Under the pieces are notes generated by a model, which was not told the DNA's origin, did not search any database, and saw only the letters and a list, made by a program, of their open reading frames with translations. A DNA stretch of 9,605 nucleotides from Bacteroidales bacterium. Lineage in GTDB: Bacteria > Bacteroidota > Bacteroidia > Bacteroidales > 4484-276. The stretch spans positions 1-9,605 of the forward strand of contig JAOZRY010000084.1 in NCBI GenBank assembly GCA_029939965.1, written 5' to 3'. Made by a program: the position numbers and the translations under genes. Each line of letters opens with the position of its first letter. Position 1 is the stretch's first letter. Shown piece by piece: positions 5,424-9,605 of the stretch.

Positions 5424-7634
5424 ATGACCGTTACTGCAAAAAAACAAATTGGCACTTTCCTCAACGGCATACTTTATAGCTATTCCCAAATTTTTTTTTC
5501 GAAGAATAAGGTTTTTGCTGTTATTCTGCTTGGTGTAACATTCTTTGATTGGCTGGCCGGACTCAGCGGTTTATTATCTGTGGGAGCAGTTAATGCCATT
5601 GCCATATTAATGGGCTACAGCCGCAAAAATGTAAACCAGGGATATTATGGCTTCAACAGTTTGCTTGTGGGACTTGGCCTGGGTATATATTATCAGCCGG
5701 GTTTTGCTTTCTTTTTTGTACTTCTTTTTGCAGCCATTTTCACCTTTTTTATTACTATTTGGCTCGAAAATTATTTTGGGAAATATGGACTTCCTTATCT
5801 GGCATGGCCATTTCTCCTCAGTATATGGATGGTAAGTTTGGCAGCCCGACAATTTACAGCCTTAGAAGTTAGTGGCCGTGGGCTGTACATGATAAATGAC
5901 ATGTATGATTATGGCGGCTCAATTATGGTTAACATTTATCATTGGATAAATAACTTACCCATACACGAGTCTATTTTAATTTATTTCCAGTCGTTGGGAG
6001 CCATATTTTTTCAGTATCATTTGCTGGCCGGCGTACTTATTGCCATTGGGTTGCTTATTTATTCGCGTATTGCCTTTTTGCTTTCGTTAATCGGATTTTT
6101 CTCAGCCTATTTTTATTACCATTTTATTGGGGCTAACTTAGGCGAATTGAGTTACAATTACATCGGTTTCAATTATATCCTTACTGCCATTGCCATTGGT
6201 GGTTTTTTTCTTATCCCATCCAAATACTCATTTTTATGGGTTCTGTTGCTCACACCAATTATCTCCATCATCATCACCTCCACAAGTACTTTTTTTAGCA
6301 ACATGCAGCTTTCTATTTATTCGCTGGCTTTTAATATTATCGTGGTTTTATTTGTGTATGTTATGAAATTCAGGGAAAGAAATTTCACCCGGCCCGAATT
6401 AGTGGTGGTGCAACAATATTCGCCTGAGAAAAATCTTTATTCGCAGCATAATTACAAAAACAGGTTTGATATTTTAATTGGGCAACAGGTTCAAATTCAT
6501 TTGCCATTTTGGGGCGAATGGACAGTAACTCAAGGGCATGATGGTGACCACACTCACCAGGGTGATTGGAAACATGCCTGGGATTTTGAAATTGTAGATG
6601 AAGATGCTAAAAAACACGCAGAAGCCGGCACAAAAGTACAGGATTATTATTGCTTTAATCAACCCGTAATTGCACCGGCTGATGGGATTGTACAGGAAAT
6701 TAATGACGGAATTGATGACAATGCTATTGGGAAAATGAATCTTGATAAAAACTGGGGGAATACTATAATTATCAAGCATGACGAAAAACTTTATACAAAA
6801 ATCAGCCACCTGAAAAAAGGAAGTTTTGCAGTAGCAAAAGGTGATGAAGTAAAACGTGGTGCTATGCTGGCAAAGGTTGGTAACTCCGGAAGATCACCCA
6901 TTCCACATATCCATTTTCAGGTTCAAAAAAACCCGTTTATAGGTTCAAAAACTATCGATTACCCAATTTCGGAATTTATCACTAAGGGCATCGACGGATT
7001 TGAATTAAAAACTTATGACCGCCCTAAAACAGATGAGTTAGTTGCAGGCATCAATAAAAACGAATCTCTTTATAAAGCATTTAATTTTATTCCGGGTCAA
7101 ACCATTACCTTTGAATATACTATCGATAAAAGCGAAATAAAAAAGGAAGCATGGGAAGTTAAGGCCGATATTTACAACAATACCTTTTTGAGTTGCAAAG
7201 AATCATCATCGATCGCCTATTTTAAAAACGATGGGAAACTCTTTTACTTTACACAGTTTACCGGCGATTACAAATCATTGCTCTACTATTTTTACCTCGG
7301 AACCTACAAGGTTGCACTTGGATATTACCAGGATATGATAATAAAAGACACATTTCCATTGGCAATATTAAAAAACAACATCAAACTATTCTGGCAGGAT
7401 TTCATTGCGCCATTCCATATTTTTATGTTGGCAGGATTTAAGCTTAATTATGTAAAAATGATTGACGATCTTTCGAGCAGTAGCATACTATTGAAATCGG
7501 ATGCACATTTGCAATCTTCCGGAAAAAGCAGTAGGAATTTTAATTTTATAATCCGTGTGGAAGAGGATAGGATAAAAAAGTTTGAGGTGCAAACAAATCA
7601 ATTTCATATTAAAGCCGGCGAAATTAAATCATGA
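5424..7634 (+). CDS. Urea-transporter-like membrane domain fused to M23 peptidase domain
   Basis: A 736-residue fusion. Residues ~1-315 form about ten hydrophobic segments with the twofold repeat of the UT (SLC14) family: the first half has ILYSYSQIFF, SGLLSVGAVN and YYGFNSLLVGLGLG, and the second half repeats it with FFQYHLLAGVLIAIG and YNYIGFNYILTAIAIGGFFL. Such proteins form channels for urea or similar small neutral molecules. Residues ~355-510 are an M23 (LytM/lysostaphin) fold with HAWDF (His384, Asp387), ISHL (His462) and HIHF (His495, His497). M23 enzymes cut peptidoglycan cross-bridges; the first zinc ligand is shifted by one position here, so activity is uncertain. Residues ~510-736 are an uncharacterised tail with mainly beta-like character. 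The ATG starts 31 nt after the preceding stop codon, and the stop overlaps the next start codon (ATGA). The peptidase domain's side of the membrane is inferred to be periplasmic. Confidence 0.85.
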   Translation: MTVTAKKQIGTFLNGILYSYSQIFFSKNKVFAVILLGVTFFDWLAGLSGLLSVGAVNAIAILMGYSRKNVNQGYYGFNSLLVGLGLGIYYQPGFAFFFVLLFAAIFTFFITIWLENYFGKYGLPYLAWPFLLSIWMVSLAARQFTALEVSGRGLYMINDMYDYGGSIMVNIYHWINNLPIHESILIYFQSLGAIFFQYHLLAGVLIAIGLLIYSRIAFLLSLIGFFSAYFYYHFIGANLGELSYNYIGFNYILTAIAIGGFFLIPSKYSFLWVLLLTPIISIIITSTSTFFSNMQLSIYSLAFNIIVVLFVYVMKFRERNFTRPELVVVQQYSPEKNLYSQHNYKNRFDILIGQQVQIHLPFWGEWTVTQGHDGDHTHQGDWKHAWDFEIVDEDAKKHAEAGTKVQDYYCFNQPVIAPADGIVQEINDGIDDNAIGKMNLDKNWGNTIIIKHDEKLYTKISHLKKGSFAVAKGDEVKRGAMLAKVGNSGRSPIPHIHFQVQKNPFIGSKTIDYPISEFITKGIDGFELKTYDRPKTDELVAGINKNESLYKAFNFIPGQTITFEYTIDKSEIKKEAWEVKADIYNNTFLSCKESSSIAYFKNDGKLFYFTQFTGDYKSLLYYFYLGTYKVALGYYQDMIIKDTFPLAILKNNIKLFWQDFIAPFHIFMLAGFKLNYVKMIDDLSSSSILLKSDAHLQSSGKSSRNFNFIIRVEEDRIKKFEVQTNQFHIKAGEIKS

Positions 7635-9025
7635 ATAGTTTTTGGGAAGTAATAAAGCATTTTTGTATGAGAATTACAGGGATTACCTTACAGCGTTTTT
7701 TTATTTTATCATTTATTTTTTTTAATTTAAACCCTGTAAAGTCGCAGATAGTTCCTGATGTTCGTCGCATCGACAGCATTACATTGGAACTCTACAATCA
7801 ACAACAATGGGATGATTTAATTAGCGAAGGTAGCTCTGCAATTAAAAACGGACTGGATTATTATTATTTACAAATGCGTGTGGGTATTGCCTGGTACGAA
7901 AAGAAAAACTACCGAAAAGCAATCAGGTATTTCGAAAAAGCACTCAGTTTTAACCCAACATCTCAAACCACCCTCGAATACCTTTATTATAGCTATTTGC
8001 TTTCGGGGCGGAAATACGATGCCAATAGAATTGCACCTGATTTATCGGATGAACGAAAATCGAAAATCGGAATCAAAAAATCGCAAATTCTTGATTTTGC
8101 CTATTTTGAAACCGGCCCTGGTGTTGGTTTAAATGATGATTTAAAAAGCTGGCAGCAAAACCGACAAGAGGCGGATGACTCCATTTACAGCAAGATGTTT
8201 TTTAACGATAATTTGTATTATCTGCATGGTGGGATAAATTTTAGGGTTCACCCAAATATTAGCATATATCAGGGCTATGGAAATATTTCGGCATCGTTGC
8301 AACAACGAATTAGTTACAGCAACCAACAATGGCCCAACTACAACAGCAAAATTCATCAGCAGGATTATTATGGCAATGCTGTGTTTGCCATCCCTAACGG
8401 TATAAAAATTACTTCTGCATGGCATTTGTTGTGGATAAATTATGAAACCAGAAACGATACTTATGTGGATAGTCTGGCAACGTTGATGGCAGATACCATA
8501 AATATTGAACGAAATGAATTTACACTCTTACTCTCGGCAAGAAAAGATTTTGACCTTTTTGCAATAGAAGCCAACGCATCGTATGGAGATTTTTCCCGTA
8601 TCAAAACCAAACAAATCGGATTATTGTTTTATTACTATCCTTTTGGGAATTTGAATTTTTATACCGAAACCGGAGTAATAAAAATATGGGATCAAAAAAA
8701 ACGGAATGATTGGATTTTTCATCAAATGCTTGGTTTTAAACTTTTACCAAAAATTTGGTTTGAAGCCGAAGCAACCATTGGAAACATAAAGGACTATAGC
8801 GAAGCTTATGCCTTTACAGTTTACAACACAACCAGCAATGTAAACTACAAAATTGAAGGAAGTTTGTATTTTGACCTAAACAAACATTTGGGATTATCGC
8901 TCAGAAGCCGCTACATGGAGCGGGAAAAAGAATATTATTACTTTAGTGATTTTGAAACATCCGAAACAATTATTAAAAATGTTGGTTATGTTTCTTTAAT
9001 TGGAGGAATTAAATGGACATTTTAA
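7631..9025 (+). CDS. TPR plus outer-membrane beta-barrel protein
   Basis: This 464-residue protein starts with a hydrophobic signal sequence (residues ~20-38, probable cleavage after VKS). TPR-like helix pairs follow at ~45-130 (LYNQQQWDDLISEG, GIAWYEKKNYRKAIRYFEKALSFNP, YYSYLLSGRKYDA). From ~155 onward the chain has alternating aromatic/polar strands (GGINFRVHPNISIYQGYG, FTLLLSARKDFDLFAIEANASYG, KQIGLLFYYYPFG, GSLYFDLNKHLGLSLRSRY) and ends in a C-terminal Phe (GGIKWTF), typical of outer-membrane barrels. The layout recalls YaiO-type proteins, but I cannot confirm that family. The start codon overlaps the upstream stop as ATGA, indicating translational coupling. A second ATG at 7667 would give a more usual signal peptide length and is an alternative start. 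The role is unknown; position suggests an outer-membrane partner of the fusion protein. Confidence 0.8.
   Translation: MNSFWEVIKHFCMRITGITLQRFFILSFIFFNLNPVKSQIVPDVRRIDSITLELYNQQQWDDLISEGSSAIKNGLDYYYLQMRVGIAWYEKKNYRKAIRYFEKALSFNPTSQTTLEYLYYSYLLSGRKYDANRIAPDLSDERKSKIGIKKSQILDFAYFETGPGVGLNDDLKSWQQNRQEADDSIYSKMFFNDNLYYLHGGINFRVHPNISIYQGYGNISASLQQRISYSNQQWPNYNSKIHQQDYYGNAVFAIPNGIKITSAWHLLWINYETRNDTYVDSLATLMADTINIERNEFTLLLSARKDFDLFAIEANASYGDFSRIKTKQIGLLFYYYPFGNLNFYTETGVIKIWDQKKRNDWIFHQMLGFKLLPKIWFEAEATIGNIKDYSEAYAFTVYNTTSNVNYKIEGSLYFDLNKHLGLSLRSRYMEREKEYYYFSDFETSETIIKNVGYVSLIGGIKWTF
9002..9006 (+). promoter_or_regulatory. Shine-Dalgarno site GGAGG
   Basis: GGAGG sits 6 nt before the ATG at 9013, inside the end of the barrel gene. 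A strong Shine-Dalgarno is unusual beside its neighbours in this window and supports both the chosen start and coupled translation across the 13-bp overlap. Part of the match is forced by the Gly-Gly codons of the upstream gene. Confidence 0.55.
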
Positions 9026-9605
9026 AAACTATAAAAAAATTATCAGCAACCTTCCTGTTGGTTATTGGAGTTATATTCAATGCATCAACACAGGATTTTG
9101 AAGTACTCGAAAAAGCATTCAGCGAAAGCTACGAACTGGAAAACAAAGGAGAATATTCCCAGGCCATCGAAAAGTTGAAGGAATTTTACGCTGAGGACTC
9201 GTATGAAATAAATTTACGACTTGGCTGGCTCACCTATTCATTGGGAAATTTTACCGAATCATCGGCCTATTATAAGCGTGCCATTGTATTAAGCCCTTAT
9301 GCCATCGAAGCTTGTTTCGGATATGTTTACCCATTGTCGGCCTTGGGAAACTGGGGAATTGTAAAGCAACAATACGAGAAAATCCTTGAGATCGACCCCA
9401 AAAATACACTTGCAAATTACCGTATTGGAATGATTTATTATGGTAGTGAAGATTATGGTACAGCCTTAAAATATTTTGAAAAAGTTGTAAACCTCTATCC
9501 TTTCGATTATGATGGCACCATTATGTATGCCTGGGTTAATTACAAACTCGGAAAATTGCGCGAAGCTGAAATCCTTTTCAAAAAAGCTCTTTTGATGAAA
9601 CCCGG
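9013..9605 (+). CDS. Secreted TPR protein, partial (3' end outside window)
   Basis: The reading frame opens with a probable signal peptide (MDILKTIKKL, hydrophobic core to about residue 22, NAST-Q cleavage region) and stays open for 197 codons to the window edge. About five TPR repeats are visible from residue ~32, each ending near Pro: YELENKGEYSQAIEKLKEF, LGWLTYSLGNFTESSAYYKRAIVLSP, the QQYEKILEIDP unit, IGMIYYGSEDYGTALKYFEKVVNLYP, and VNYKLGKLREAEILFKKALLMKP. TPRs make protein-protein contacts, so this is likely a periplasmic or outer-membrane-associated scaffold. It overlaps the barrel gene by 13 bp and is the sixth gene of the operon. It may go on into its own barrel or another domain beyond the window. 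Confidence 0.82.
   Translation, partial: MDILKTIKKLSATFLLVIGVIFNASTQDFEVLEKAFSESYELENKGEYSQAIEKLKEFYAEDSYEINLRLGWLTYSLGNFTESSAYYKRAIVLSPYAIEACFGYVYPLSALGNWGIVKQQYEKILEIDPKNTLANYRIGMIYYGSEDYGTALKYFEKVVNLYPFDYDGTIMYAWVNYKLGKLREAEILFKKALLMKP

Noticed and set aside
6474..6809. 111-codon antisense frame opposite the M23 region
   Set aside because: It lies fully opposite conserved M23 motifs and its translation shows no recognisable domain.
1..9605. CRISPR array, tRNA, rRNA or phage attachment site
   Set aside because: I saw no regularly spaced direct repeats, no tRNA-like cloverleaf, no rRNA sequence and no integrase gene.

Overview
The window looks like a chromosomal segment of a low-GC member of the Bacteroidota, most likely Bacteroidales or a relative. 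The evidence is a secreted protein with a type IX secretion (T9SS) C-terminal sorting domain, TAnnTTTG-type promoter candidates, mostly missing Shine-Dalgarno sequences, and outer-membrane barrel/TPR proteins of a style common in that phylum. All genes are on the + strand. I had no searches, so family calls rest on motifs I recognise.

Region 1 (1-556) has no confident gene. It holds two abutting inverted-repeat elements, each flanked by TA. The first is a 67-bp mini-element (54-120). The second is a 224-bp element (127-350) packed with nested palindromes, including a perfect 25-bp-arm hairpin at 202-254. Both look like non-autonomous MITE- or REP-like repeats. They are followed by a near-palindrome and a promoter-like box.

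Region 2 (557-1771) has a DUF2202-type ferritin-like lipoprotein gene, a good intrinsic terminator, and about 350 bp of AT-rich DNA without a gene. Region 3 (1772-2566) encodes a small T9SS cargo protein.

Region 4 (2632-9605, running off the edge) is the interesting part: six tightly packed, often overlapping genes. They encode a PqqD-like small protein (RiPP recognition element fold), a CarB-like ATP-grasp ligase, a diaminopimelate-decarboxylase-fold PLP enzyme, a fusion of a urea-transporter-like membrane domain with an M23/LytM peptidase domain, a TPR plus outer-membrane beta-barrel protein, and a secreted TPR protein (partial). The three cytosolic components would be able to recognise a substrate, ligate it and decarboxylate or otherwise process an amino acid. 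The last three sit in the inner membrane, periplasm and outer membrane. I infer a trans-envelope pathway that makes an amino-acid- or peptide-derived product and moves it or uses it at the envelope. Its product and precursor are unknown. The PLP enzyme carries an N-terminal YERPLI segment similar to the YxxP motif that PqqD-like domains recognise in lasso-peptide leaders, which suggests a testable physical link between genes of the cluster.
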